Assembly (NCBI GenBank): GCA_029261815.1
Contig: JAJDAQ010000140.1
Location: 1-47,240, forward strand
DNA length: 47,240 nt
Direction: 5' to 3'
Origin: Deltaproteobacteria bacterium
GTDB taxonomy: Bacteria; Myxococcota_A; UBA9160; UBA6930
Shown: positions 25,464-33,582 of the stretch, piece after piece
Numbering within the stretch: position 1 is the first letter of the stretch
How the letters are laid out: every line of letters begins with the position of its first letter
The notes under the pieces: generated by a model
What the model saw: only the letters and a program-made list of their open reading frames with translations
The model's database searches: none
What the model was told of the DNA's origin: nothing
Position numbers and translations under genes: made by a program

Positions 25464-27562
25464 CGCGAACGCAGGGCCTTGGCCATGCGACCCAGCGCGT
25501 CTTCCAGGATGGCGCGCGACGTCGCGAAGTTGATGCGGACGAAGCCCTCGCCTTGCGGGCCGTAACCCGGTCCATCGCTGAGGCCTACACGGGCATGTTC
25601 GAGGAAGAACGGGCCCGGTGACGACGGCAGCTCGAGAGCTCGGCAGTCGAGCCACGCCAGGTAGGTCGCCTCCGGCGGCGTGTGCTTCACCCCCGGCATC
25701 TCGCTGCGGATGAACTCGGCCGTGAAGTCCCGGTTCGCAAGCAGGTAGGCGCGAACGTCTTCCAGCCATGGATCGCCATGCGCCCAGGCCGCTTCCGTGG
25801 CCATGATGCCAAGGGAGTTCAGTCCGCCGCGAATGTGCCGTGGGAACTCAAGAAAACGCGCGCGTAGTTTCGCACTCCCGAACACCGCCACTGCGCAGCG
25901 GAGGCCTGCGATATTGAATGCCTTCGAACCGGAAGTCACCGTGATGGTCCGCGCTTCGACTTCGGGCGAGAGCGACGCAAACGGGATGTGTTTCGCCCCT
26001 GGATAGACGAGATCCTGATGAATCTCGTCGGAAACGACAATGAGGTCGTGCTCCACCACGACCTCGCCGATCGCCTCGAGTTCGTCACGCCGCAATACGC
26101 GACCCGTCGGGTTATGCGGGTTGCAGAACAACAACATCTTCGAGCGCTTGGCTTGTTCCCGCAGCAAGTCGAGGTCGAGGCCGTAGGTTCCGTCATCGGA
26201 AACCAGCGCGTTGTCTTCGAGTCGTCGGCCTAGCTTCTCCACCGTAGCGACGAACGGCGGGTAGATCGGCCGCTGCACGATAATGCCGTCCCCGGGCTCG
26301 GTGAACTGCCAGGCCGCGACATACATGGTCTGCACGACCTCGGTCATCAGCTCAACCCGGCGTGGATCGAGCTCCCAGTCGTAGAGACGCTTCATCCGCT
26401 CGGCGAACAGGCCGGGGATCGCCGTCGGCTGCGGATGCCACGGGTAGCCGATGTCGCCGAGATCGAGCGCGCGCTGCAAGCGGCGCTGGATCGGATCGGC
26501 CACGTGAAAGTCCATGTCCGCAACCCAGAGCGGGAGGACGTCATCGGGATACTGCGTCCACTTCTCGCCGGTGCGCTGGAGCAGACGCTTCGGTTCGAGC
26601 GCATCGAAATCCGACGGGCCATTCCGGAAGCCGGGTTCAAGGCGTTCGACGGCGGCAAGAAAGGCCGCGGGATCGGCCGCGCCCGTGACGCCGCCGCGCT
26701 CCAGATAGCCGGCTGCGTCGCGCCGCAACTCGGTCAGCGTCCACTCGATGGCATCGAAGTCGGACGGGATCGCCGAGATCTGGTCCGCCCCATGCGGCTG
26801 TGCGTGCCAGTGACCGTCGCGCGCGAAGGCGTCGAAACGCAGGACCTCGCGGCCCTGGTCATCGCGGACGCGCAACGTCGGCCCGCCCACGGGCCCCGGC
26901 TCGCGGTGTTCGGTCTCGAGCTGCAGCGAGCCCGCCGTTTCCCTTGCATTCACCGTCATCGCCGAATTGTAGCCACCCGCGCGCCCGAGGAGACCAGGAA
27001 CCACCGCCGCCTCCATGGCTTCGGTGTCGAGGTCGGCCCCGACAAAGGCGGCCAATCGGGCACACGACTCCGCCGGATCGGACCTCAGCTGGCCTGCGTC
27101 GAGCCCAAGCACGGTGCAGTCCGTCCGCGCCTCCAGGGCCGTGCGCGCCGCGGCGCCGTCGCTTTCAAGAAGTTGTGCGACGCGATCCGGCGGGAGCGCC
27201 CCTGGCGTCGCCCCTTGGCGCGCCAGCATCGCATCTTGCGACGCGACCACCTCGGCCATCGACCGGGTCATCCAGACGACCCGATAGCCACCGACCGGTC
27301 GAGGCGGAAGCGAAGCGACCAGCGCGTGGACCACCTTCAACACGCCCCCGCCGAGTTCGGCGCACCAGGCATCCGCGTTCAGGTCGCTCCCGAGGCGTTT
27401 GACGGTTTCGTGCTCGTAGTAGCCCCGGGGGTTCGATGCGTCGGGGCGGCGACGGCCATCGCTGTGGATGCGAAGGCCGCCGGCCGCGAGCACCTGCATC
27501 GCCAACGAGGTCCCGGAACGCGGGACACCGGAAACGACGATGAGGGCGTCTGAGTGCGGCAT
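25460..27562 (-). CDS. composite ORF: sulfotransferase-like, unknown domain, PatB-type PLP lyase
   Basis: A single 700-codon frame with three parts. Residues 1-200 are sulfotransferase-like, with the PAPS 5'-phosphosulfate loop GVPRSGTSL (12-20) and the PRGYYEHE and VVWMTRSM segments. Residues 202-315 hold a small domain I do not recognise (GREVLRFDAFARDGHWHAQP). Residues 316-700 are a fold-type I PLP enzyme of the PatB/MalY C-S lyase group: LPLWVADMDF, CNPHNPTGR, VVSDEIHQDL and the PLP lysine in TSGSKAFNIAGLR. The internal Met202 (ATG 26959) has TACAAT 6 bases before it, so a separate 499-residue PatB-domain protein may be made. Whether the full fusion is real or reflects a lost stop is open. 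Confidence 0.8.
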   Translation of the reverse strand: MPHSDALIVVSGVPRSGTSLAMQVLAAGGLRIHSDGRRRPDASNPRGYYEHETVKRLGSDLNADAWCAELGGGVLKVVHALVASLPPRPVGGYRVVWMTRSMAEVVASQDAMLARQGATPGALPPDRVAQLLESDGAAARTALEARTDCTVLGLDAGQLRSDPAESCARLAAFVGADLDTEAMEAAVVPGLLGRAGGYNSAMTVNARETAGSLQLETEHREPGPVGGPTLRVRDDQGREVLRFDAFARDGHWHAQPHGADQISAIPSDFDAIEWTLTELRRDAAGYLERGGVTGAADPAAFLAAVERLEPGFRNGPSDFDALEPKRLLQRTGEKWTQYPDDVLPLWVADMDFHVADPIQRRLQRALDLGDIGYPWHPQPTAIPGLFAERMKRLYDWELDPRRVELMTEVVQTMYVAAWQFTEPGDGIIVQRPIYPPFVATVEKLGRRLEDNALVSDDGTYGLDLDLLREQAKRSKMLLFCNPHNPTGRVLRRDELEAIGEVVVEHDLIVVSDEIHQDLVYPGAKHIPFASLSPEVEARTITVTSGSKAFNIAGLRCAVAVFGSAKLRARFLEFPRHIRGGLNSLGIMATEAAWAHGDPWLEDVRAYLLANRDFTAEFIRSEMPGVKHTPPEATYLAWLDCRALELPSSPGPFFLEHARVGLSDGPGYGPQGEGFVRINFATSRAILEDALGRMAKALRSR
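26966..26971 (-). promoter_or_regulatory. internal leaderless-type -10 within the composite ORF
   Basis: On the minus strand TACAAT, a near-consensus -10 hexamer, ends exactly 6 bases before ATG 26959 (Met202 of the composite ORF). A TGA in the +1 frame overlaps this ATG as ATGA. Both are marks of a gene boundary inside the long frame. Confidence 0.5.
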
Positions 27563-27568
27563 GGGCGC

Positions 27569-27574
27569 ATCCTA
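27569..27574 (-). promoter_or_regulatory. candidate leaderless promoter -10 (composite ORF)
   Basis: On the minus strand TAGGAT ends exactly 6 bases before ATG 27562, with no Shine-Dalgarno sequence. It lies back to back with the TATGCT of the divergent DUF2817 gene. Confidence 0.5.
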
Positions 27575-27596
27575 GCTACTCGGGCACCCTCGGCTC

Positions 27597-27602
27597 TATG
27601 CT
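27597..27602 (+). promoter_or_regulatory. candidate leaderless promoter -10 (DUF2817 gene)
   Basis: TATGCT ends exactly 6 bases before ATG 27609. The intergenic region is only 46 bp and holds both divergent -10 elements, leaving no space for long leaders on either side. Confidence 0.55.
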
Positions 27603-27608
27603 GGGGAC

Positions 27609-28700
27609 ATGTCATCGGCCGGCGGCGCATTCCCCCTCAGCTATTCCGGCGCGCGCCGCACCTTCCGGGCCTCGGCCGACGCCCTCGGAGCGCGTCTCGA
27701 TGCCATCGCGATCGATAAGCGGTCCCATCGCGGAGAAGAGCTCACAATCGACACGGCCTACCTCGGCCCCGACCAGCCCGACCGCGTACTGGTGATCAGC
27801 TCTGGCATCCACGGCGTCGAGGGCTTCGCCGGCAGCGCGATCCAGGTCGAGTTCATGCGGCGGCGCTACGACCCGGCGCGTCTTGCCCCCGGCGCGGGCG
27901 TCCTCATCGTGCACGCGCTGAACCCTTACGGCTTCTCCGAGCTGCGCCGCGTCAACGAATCGAACGTGGACCTCAACCGGAACTTCCTCGCGCACCCCGA
28001 AGGCCATGAGCCGAATGCAGGTTATGCGGCGCTCGCCGACGTGATCAATCCGACGGAGCTCACGTCCGAGTCAGACGCCGCGTGCCGGGAACGCTTCCGG
28101 ACCTATGCCCGAGAACACGGACAAGCCTCCCTCCAAAGCGCGCTCACTCGCGGACAGTATGAGTGGAAAGACGGTGTGCAGTTCGGCGGAACCGCCGACG
28201 AGGCCTCCTCGGTGGCCCTTCGGAAGATCGCGGCCGAGGCGACCCGCGACGCCGAGGATGTCATGTGGCTCGATTTCCACACCGGACTCGGCCCGTGGGG
28301 CGAGGTCGAGCTGATCAGCGAGTACGCGCCAGGATCGCCCGGCTTCGACCGCGCACGGGAATGGTTCGGACCCGCCGCACGCAGCACGGTCGGTGGGGAC
28401 TCGGTGTCCGTTGCCCTTTGTGGCACGATCGAGCGCGGCCTCGAGACCGCGCTGCCGGGACGCCGCGTAACGCCACTGGCCGCCGAATTCGGAACCGTCC
28501 CCTCGACGCGCACATTCTGGGCCATGCGTGCGGACAACTGGCTCCACCACCACGGCGACGTCGAGTCCGACCGGGGACGCGCGATCCGGGCGGAGCTGCT
28601 GGAAGTCTTCTGTCCTGCCGACCCCGCATGGCGAAGCCAGGTCCTGGGCATCGCTGACGAAGTCCTCAAGACCGCGATCGACGCCTTCGCGGCGCCCTGA
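27609..28700 (+). CDS. DUF2817 family M14-like metallopeptidase
   Basis: A 363-residue protein of the DUF2817 family, related to M14 zinc carboxypeptidases. The metal-binding His and Glu are in SGIHGVEGFAGS, VNESNVDLNRNFL matches the M14 substrate-binding Asn-Arg region, and WLDFHTGLGPWG likely supplies the third zinc ligand. There is no signal peptide, so it should act in the cytoplasm; the substrate is unknown. It diverges from the composite sulfotransferase/PatB ORF across 46 bp and is followed by a GC-rich hairpin. Confidence 0.85.
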   Translation: MSSAGGAFPLSYSGARRTFRASADALGARLDAIAIDKRSHRGEELTIDTAYLGPDQPDRVLVISSGIHGVEGFAGSAIQVEFMRRRYDPARLAPGAGVLIVHALNPYGFSELRRVNESNVDLNRNFLAHPEGHEPNAGYAALADVINPTELTSESDAACRERFRTYAREHGQASLQSALTRGQYEWKDGVQFGGTADEASSVALRKIAAEATRDAEDVMWLDFHTGLGPWGEVELISEYAPGSPGFDRAREWFGPAARSTVGGDSVSVALCGTIERGLETALPGRRVTPLAAEFGTVPSTRTFWAMRADNWLHHHGDVESDRGRAIRAELLEVFCPADPAWRSQVLGIADEVLKTAIDAFAAP

Positions 28701-28703
28701 TCC

Positions 28704-28728
28704 CCGGGGGCATGCATGCACCCCCCGG
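28704..28728 (+). terminator. GC-rich hairpin after the DUF2817 gene
   Basis: CCGGGGG (28704-28710) pairs perfectly with CCCCCGG (28722-28728) around a loop holding ATGCAT. It begins 3 bases after the DUF2817 stop codon. There is no T-run, so it may be a Rho-type or mRNA-stabilising hairpin rather than an intrinsic terminator. Confidence 0.4.
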
Positions 28729-28830
28729 CGGCGATTCCGCTTTCGCGCCGCTAGGTTCAGGGGTTCCGGCCCCACGGGAATAGGCCGGTTCCACATCCGA
28801 GGCGCCCCGACACAGATGGGGGCGGAGACC

Positions 28831-31479
28831 ATGGCCGCGTTCCGAACCGTCGACCCGCAATCGCTCCCTCGCCACTTCGACCCTTCCGAGGGCGAGGGCC
28901 GTTGGCACCACGCCTGGCAGGAGGCCGGCCTCTACCACTGGGACGAAAATCGGCCGCGGGAAGAGACTTTCGTGGTGGATACCCCGCCGCCGACGGCGTC
29001 GGGTTCCCTGCATATCGGCCACGTCTTCTCGTACTCGCACACGGATATCCTGGTCCGCTACCAGCGCATGCGTGGACGCAACATCTACTACCCGCTTGGC
29101 TGGGACGACAACGGCGTCCCCACCGAGCGTCGGGTCCAGAACCTCTTCCATGTGCGTTGCGACCCGACGTTGCCGCACGATCCCGAGCTCGCACTCGAAC
29201 CCGCCAGCGCCAAGGTCCGGAAGAAGCCGCCCCTGGTCATCTCGCGGAAGAACTTCCTCGACCTGTGCGCGGAGGTGACGGCTGAAGACGAGAAGGCCTT
29301 CCTTGAACTGTTCGCCAAGGTTGGCCTCTCCGTCGACTGGCGCACCGAGTACGCCACGATCGACGCGCGCTGCCGCACCCTGGCACAGCGCTCGTTCCTC
29401 GATCTCCACGACAAGGGCCACACCTACACCGTCGAAGCGCCCTTCATGTGGGACGTCGATTTCCAGATGGCGCTTTCCCAGGCTGACGTCGAAGACAAGA
29501 TGCGGCCCGGCGCCTATCACGACATCGAGTTCGCCGTAGACGGCAGCGATCGAAGCTTCGTGATCTCGACGACGCGGCCCGAGCTCCTCGGCGCATGCGT
29601 CGGCGTCACGGCACATCCCGACGACGAGCGCTTCCAGGACTTGTTTGGTCAGACGGCGATCACACCGCTCTTCCATGCGCCGGTCCCGATATTCGCCAGC
29701 GACAAGGCCGACCCCGAAAAGGGCACCGGCATCCTCATGGTCTGCACCTTCGGCGACCAGACCGATGTCGAGTGGTGGCGAGAACAGGGCCTCGCGCTCC
29801 GACAACTCCTCGGCAAGAACGGGCGTTTGCGGCAAGTCACCTTCGGCGACGATGAATTCCCGAGCCGAGACGCCGACCGGGCCAATGCCGTCTACGCCGA
29901 GATCGCGGGCAAGAACGTCGAGCAGGCGCGCAAACGGATCGCCGAACTGCTCGAGGATCCGGCACATTCGGCAACCGGCAACGGCCCGCCGTTGCAGTCC
30001 CCGCCCCGCCCGATCGAACATGCGGTGAAGTTCTACGAGAAGGGCGACCGCCCGCTCGAGATCCTGCCGAGTCGACAGTGGTTCGTTCGGCTTCTCGACA
30101 AGAAGGATGCGCTCCTCCAGAAGGGCAGCGAGATCGCATGGCACCCGCCGCACATGGAGAGCCGCTTCCGGGACTGGACCGAGAATCTCTCGCTTGATTG
30201 GTGTGTGAGTCGCCAACGTTATTTCGGCGTCCCGATCCCGGTCTGGTACCCACTCGATGCCCACGGCGAGCCCGACTACGACACGGCCATCGTCGCGACG
30301 CCGGACCAGATGCCGGTGGACCCGATGACCGATGTGCCGGCCGGCTACACCGAAGCGCAACGAAACCAGCCCGGCGGCTTCGCGGGCGAAGCCGACATCT
30401 TCGACACCTGGTTCACGAGTTCCATGACGCCCCAGATCGGCAGCGGCTGGGTGCTCGACCCCGCTCGTCACAAGAAGCTCTTCCCTGCGGACATCCGGCC
30501 GCAGAGCCATGAGATCATTCGGACCTGGGCCTTCTACACCATTGCCAAGGCCATGCTGCACGAAGACTCGGTGCCCTGGCATCACGTCAATATCTCGGGT
30601 TGGATCCTCGACCCCGACCGCAAGAAGATGTCCAAGAGTCTGGGCAACGTGGTCACGCCGCTCCCCTTGTTGGAGGAGTTCTCGGCCGACGCCGTCCGTT
30701 ACTGGGCCGCCAATGCCAGGCTCGGCGTCGACACTGCCCTGGACGAGAGCGTCTTCAAGATCGGCAAGAAGCTCATCACGAAACTCTGGAACGCGAGCAA
30801 GTTCGTGCTGTCCCAGGAAGGCCAGCCGGGACCCATCACGAACGAACTCGATCGCGCCTTCCTGCGCGAACTTCGCACGCACGTGGAACAAGCCACGAAG
30901 GATGCGGAGGCATTCGACCTCGCGCGGACATTGCAGGACACCGAGCGCTTCTTCTGGTCGCGCTTCACGGATACGTATCTCGAACTCGCGAAGACTCGAG
31001 CTCGAGATGAGGGCGACCCCGCCGGTCGGGACTCGGCGGTCACGACGCTGCGTTTCGCATTGAGCGTGCTGCTCCGCATGTTTGCACCGGTGCTGCCGTA
31101 CGTGACCGAAGAGATCTGGAGCTGGATCTACGGAGAAGAGCGCGGCGAGCCCTTCATTCACGGAGCAGCATGGCCCACGGCGGCAGAATTCGACCAGATC
31201 GAAGCCCCCGCGGACAGCGGCTCCTTTGACCTCGCAATCACGGCGCTCGCGGCCATCAACAAGGCCAAGGCCGACGCTGAGGTCTCGATGGGACGCGAGG
31301 TCGAGCATCTCGAACTCGCCGGCGCCGCGGAGACAATGGTCCGAATCGAACCGGTGCTGAGCGACGTATTGCTCGCGTCGCGTTGCCACGGGCACGCGGT
31401 CACCAGCGACGACGGGATCGATGTCGGAAGCTTCCAGGTACGCGACGCGCGCTTCGCTCCGCGCCCCGATAAGAAGTAG
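28831..31479 (+). CDS. valS: valine--tRNA ligase
   Basis: An 882-residue class I aminoacyl-tRNA synthetase that charges tRNA-Val. The HIGH motif is HIGH (61-64) in TASGSLHIGHVFSYSH and KMSKS is at 599-603 (KKMSKSLGNVV). It is not the common bacterial form: the segment after HIGH reads PLGWDDNGVPTERRVQNLF where typical bacterial ValS has a GTDHAGIATQ-type stretch. This is the second ValS type found in many Actinobacteria and resembles archaeal enzymes. Other starts exist at 28528 and 28816; ATG 28831 is chosen because GGAG lies 4 bases before it. A 46-bp gap separates it from mlaE. Confidence 0.94.
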   Translation: MAAFRTVDPQSLPRHFDPSEGEGRWHHAWQEAGLYHWDENRPREETFVVDTPPPTASGSLHIGHVFSYSHTDILVRYQRMRGRNIYYPLGWDDNGVPTERRVQNLFHVRCDPTLPHDPELALEPASAKVRKKPPLVISRKNFLDLCAEVTAEDEKAFLELFAKVGLSVDWRTEYATIDARCRTLAQRSFLDLHDKGHTYTVEAPFMWDVDFQMALSQADVEDKMRPGAYHDIEFAVDGSDRSFVISTTRPELLGACVGVTAHPDDERFQDLFGQTAITPLFHAPVPIFASDKADPEKGTGILMVCTFGDQTDVEWWREQGLALRQLLGKNGRLRQVTFGDDEFPSRDADRANAVYAEIAGKNVEQARKRIAELLEDPAHSATGNGPPLQSPPRPIEHAVKFYEKGDRPLEILPSRQWFVRLLDKKDALLQKGSEIAWHPPHMESRFRDWTENLSLDWCVSRQRYFGVPIPVWYPLDAHGEPDYDTAIVATPDQMPVDPMTDVPAGYTEAQRNQPGGFAGEADIFDTWFTSSMTPQIGSGWVLDPARHKKLFPADIRPQSHEIIRTWAFYTIAKAMLHEDSVPWHHVNISGWILDPDRKKMSKSLGNVVTPLPLLEEFSADAVRYWAANARLGVDTALDESVFKIGKKLITKLWNASKFVLSQEGQPGPITNELDRAFLRELRTHVEQATKDAEAFDLARTLQDTERFFWSRFTDTYLELAKTRARDEGDPAGRDSAVTTLRFALSVLLRMFAPVLPYVTEEIWSWIYGEERGEPFIHGAAWPTAAEFDQIEAPADSGSFDLAITALAAINKAKADAEVSMGREVEHLELAGAAETMVRIEPVLSDVLLASRCHGHAVTSDDGIDVGSFQVRDARFAPRPDKK

Positions 31480-31511
31480 ACGGCTGGGCGCGACATCGGT
31501 CGGCCCAACCC

Positions 31512-31519
31512 AAGGAGGA
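31512..31519 (+). promoter_or_regulatory. strong ribosome-binding site fixing the mlaE TTG start
   Basis: AAGGAGGA, close to the full anti-Shine-Dalgarno complement, lies 6 bases before TTG 31526. It decides for this rare start codon over the upstream in-frame starts, which would run back into valS. Confidence 0.75.
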
Positions 31520-31525
31520 CACGCG

Positions 31526-32302
31526 TTGCGACATGCCATCTCGAGTCTCGGGGCTGCGAGTCAGCGCCTCGTGCTCGAACTCGGCCGCATCGCGGTGTTC
31601 GGTCTGCGGACGATGGGCGCCCTGCTGCGGCCCCCGTTCCGGATCCGGCGGCTCATCTACGAACTCTACGACGTCGGCGTGCTGTCGCTGCCCATCGTCT
31701 GTGCATCCGCCGTCGTGGTGGGCGCCGTGCTCGGCCTGCAACTCCACATCGTGCTTGCGAATTTCGGCGCGGAAGCGAGCCTGGGGCAGGTGGTCGGACT
31801 CACCCTGATCCGCGAGCTAGGCCCCGTACTGACCGGCCTCCTCGTGACCGGCCGCGCGGGTTCCGCGATGGCGGCCGAGATCGGCGTCATGAACGCGACC
31901 GAACAGATCGACGGAATGCGCACGTTGGCGATGGATCCCGTGCACTACGTCGTCGCGCCCAAGGCATTGGCCATGCTCCTGGCCTTGCCGATGTTGGCCT
32001 GCCTCTTCTGCGCTTTCGCGATTTTCGGCGCGTGGGGCGTGGCGGTTGAACTACGCGGGATGGATTCGGGTGTGTTCCTGGCGGGACTCGAACGCAACGT
32101 CGTGTTCGAGACCGACGTCGTCGGGAGCCTCATCAAGGACGTCGTCTTCGCCGGTATCATCGCCCTTGTAGCGACCTATCGCGGCTTCACGAGCGGCCGC
32201 AGCGCTGCCGATGTTGGACGCGCCACGACCTCGACCGTGGTCACCGCATCGGTCTGGATCCTCCTGGCCGACTTCGTCGTAACCGCAATGTGGGGCTTCT
32301 GA
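31526..32302 (+). CDS. mlaE: MlaE-type ABC transporter permease
   Basis: A 258-residue inner-membrane permease of the Mla system, which moves phospholipids between inner and outer membranes to keep outer-membrane lipid asymmetry. Five to six hydrophobic helices and the family segment LTLIRELGPVLTGLLVTGRAGSA-type motif, followed by AAEIGVMNATEQIDGMRTLA, mark it as MlaE. The TTG start is set by AAGGAGGA. It is the first of four mla genes (E-D-A-C), but the ATPase MlaF and the STAS protein MlaB are not next to it and must be supplied from elsewhere. Confidence 0.92.
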   Translation: MRHAISSLGAASQRLVLELGRIAVFGLRTMGALLRPPFRIRRLIYELYDVGVLSLPIVCASAVVVGAVLGLQLHIVLANFGAEASLGQVVGLTLIRELGPVLTGLLVTGRAGSAMAAEIGVMNATEQIDGMRTLAMDPVHYVVAPKALAMLLALPMLACLFCAFAIFGAWGVAVELRGMDSGVFLAGLERNVVFETDVVGSLIKDVVFAGIIALVATYRGFTSGRSAADVGRATTSTVVTASVWILLADFVVTAMWGF

Positions 32303-32357
32303 GCCCGCTCGTGACACCCTCCGGGAACGCCCGGCATCTCAATCCATTGGAGCTTCC

Positions 32358-32813
32358 ATGCAGAGCACTCCGTTGCGCGACTTCATTGTGGGCTTGTTCG
32401 TCCTCGCTGGCCTCACCGCCATCGGGTACCTGTCGATCAGCCTCGGCGGCGCCCGCTCCGGCGACGGGGATGCCATCGAGTTGATCGCCACGTTCACCGA
32501 GATCGGCGGGCTGAGCGAGCGATCACCGGTCACGATCTCGGGCGTCCGCGTCGGCCAGGTCAAGCAGATCGCGCTATCGCCCGATCTAGACGCGCAGGTC
32601 ACCCTGCTTGTGGCCGCGGGCATCGAGCTGCCTGTCGACAGTTCCGCTGCAATTCGATCGGCCGGGCTGCTCGGCGACCAGTTCCTCGCGCTGGAACCGG
32701 GGGCCGAAGACGACCTCTTGCAGCCAGGCGACGAGATCCAATTTACCGAGAACGCACTGAACATCGAGAAGCTCGTGGGCCAGTTCGTCCACGGCTCCGA
32801 TCTGGGAGAATAA
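32358..32813 (+). CDS. mlaD: MlaD, MCE-domain phospholipid carrier
   Basis: A 151-residue inner-membrane-anchored periplasmic protein that forms the hexameric MCE ring between MlaE and MlaC. The N-terminal helix (about 9-28, FIVGLFVLAGLTAIGYLSI) anchors it, and the MCE core follows with ATFTEIGGLSERSPVTISGV, VGQVKQIAL and SAGLLGDQFLALEPG. It is shorter than E. coli MlaD (183 residues), lacking most of the C-terminal helix. TTGGAGC precedes the start. It ends one base before mlaA, so translation is likely coupled. Confidence 0.92.
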   Translation: MQSTPLRDFIVGLFVLAGLTAIGYLSISLGGARSGDGDAIELIATFTEIGGLSERSPVTISGVRVGQVKQIALSPDLDAQVTLLVAAGIELPVDSSAAIRSAGLLGDQFLALEPGAEDDLLQPGDEIQFTENALNIEKLVGQFVHGSDLGE

Positions 32814-32814
32814 C

Positions 32815-33534
32815 ATGAACCACTTTCATCCCGTGATTCCGCTCTTGGCACTCGCCGCGCTCGTCGCGACCCCGGTCGCTGCCGAAGAAGACCCGTGGCG
32901 CGGCCTGAACCAGCGAACGCACGCGTTCAACGAGGCCGTCGACGGCTATGTCCTCGAGCCTGTCGCCAAGGGCTACGACTTCGTGGTTCCCGATGTCGTT
33001 CAGACAGGCGTCGGCAACTTCTTCGACAACTTGCTGGTTCCCCGCACGGTCATCAACGACCTACTCCAGGGTGATTTCCGCGAAGGCGCGCGACACACTG
33101 GGCGATTCCTGGTGAATACAGTGGTGGGCATCGGGGGTCTATTCGATGTGGCAGACGGCGCAGGACTCGATCACGACCGCGAAGATTTCGGTCAGACGCT
33201 CGGACGCTGGGGCGTCGGAACGGGCCCGTACTTCGTGATCCCGTTCCTGGGACCCTCGACCCTTCGCGACACCCTGGCGCTGCCGGCCGATTACGCGGCC
33301 AACCCGGCGTTCTGGGTCGATGAGGGCATCATCACGGGCGCGGCGACCGCGCTCGACCTGACGAACCGCCGTGCCGGTGCGCTCGAGGAGATTGCCGAGA
33401 ACCGCCGAACCGCGATCGATTTCTACGTCTTCGTCCGGGACGCCTACCTGCAGAATCGCGAGGAGCACGTCACGGAAGGCGCCGCGGCTGCCGATGATGA
33501 CGACGACGACCTCTACGATGACGAAGGCCTCTAG
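32815..33534 (+). CDS. mlaA: MlaA (VacJ) outer-membrane phospholipid protein, no lipobox
   Basis: A 239-residue MlaA/VacJ protein that removes misplaced phospholipids from the outer leaflet of the outer membrane. Family segments are WRGLNQRTHAFNEAVDGYVL, FFDNLLVPRTVINDLLQGDF, RFLVNTVVGIGGLFDVADGA, GQTLGRWGVGTGPYFVIPFL and GPSTLRDTLALPADY. The signal peptide (LLALAALVATPVAAEED) has no cysteine and ends in an AxA-type signal peptidase I site, so this MlaA is probably not a lipoprotein, unlike the E. coli protein. The C-terminus is a poly-Asp tail. GGGAGA precedes the start, and mlaC follows after 48 bp. Confidence 0.92.
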   Translation: MNHFHPVIPLLALAALVATPVAAEEDPWRGLNQRTHAFNEAVDGYVLEPVAKGYDFVVPDVVQTGVGNFFDNLLVPRTVINDLLQGDFREGARHTGRFLVNTVVGIGGLFDVADGAGLDHDREDFGQTLGRWGVGTGPYFVIPFLGPSTLRDTLALPADYAANPAFWVDEGIITGAATALDLTNRRAGALEEIAENRRTAIDFYVFVRDAYLQNREEHVTEGAAAADDDDDDLYDDEGL

Positions 33535-33582
33535 CCCCCAGACCCGGATCGCCCGCGCTTCGACGCTCACCCAGGAAACCTC

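Noticed and set aside
28666..31539. A 957-codon open frame on the minus strand across valS
   Set aside because: It is exactly antisense to a valS with all synthetase motifs, and its translation is Arg/His/Val-rich with no recognisable domain. GC-rich codon use opens the opposite frame.
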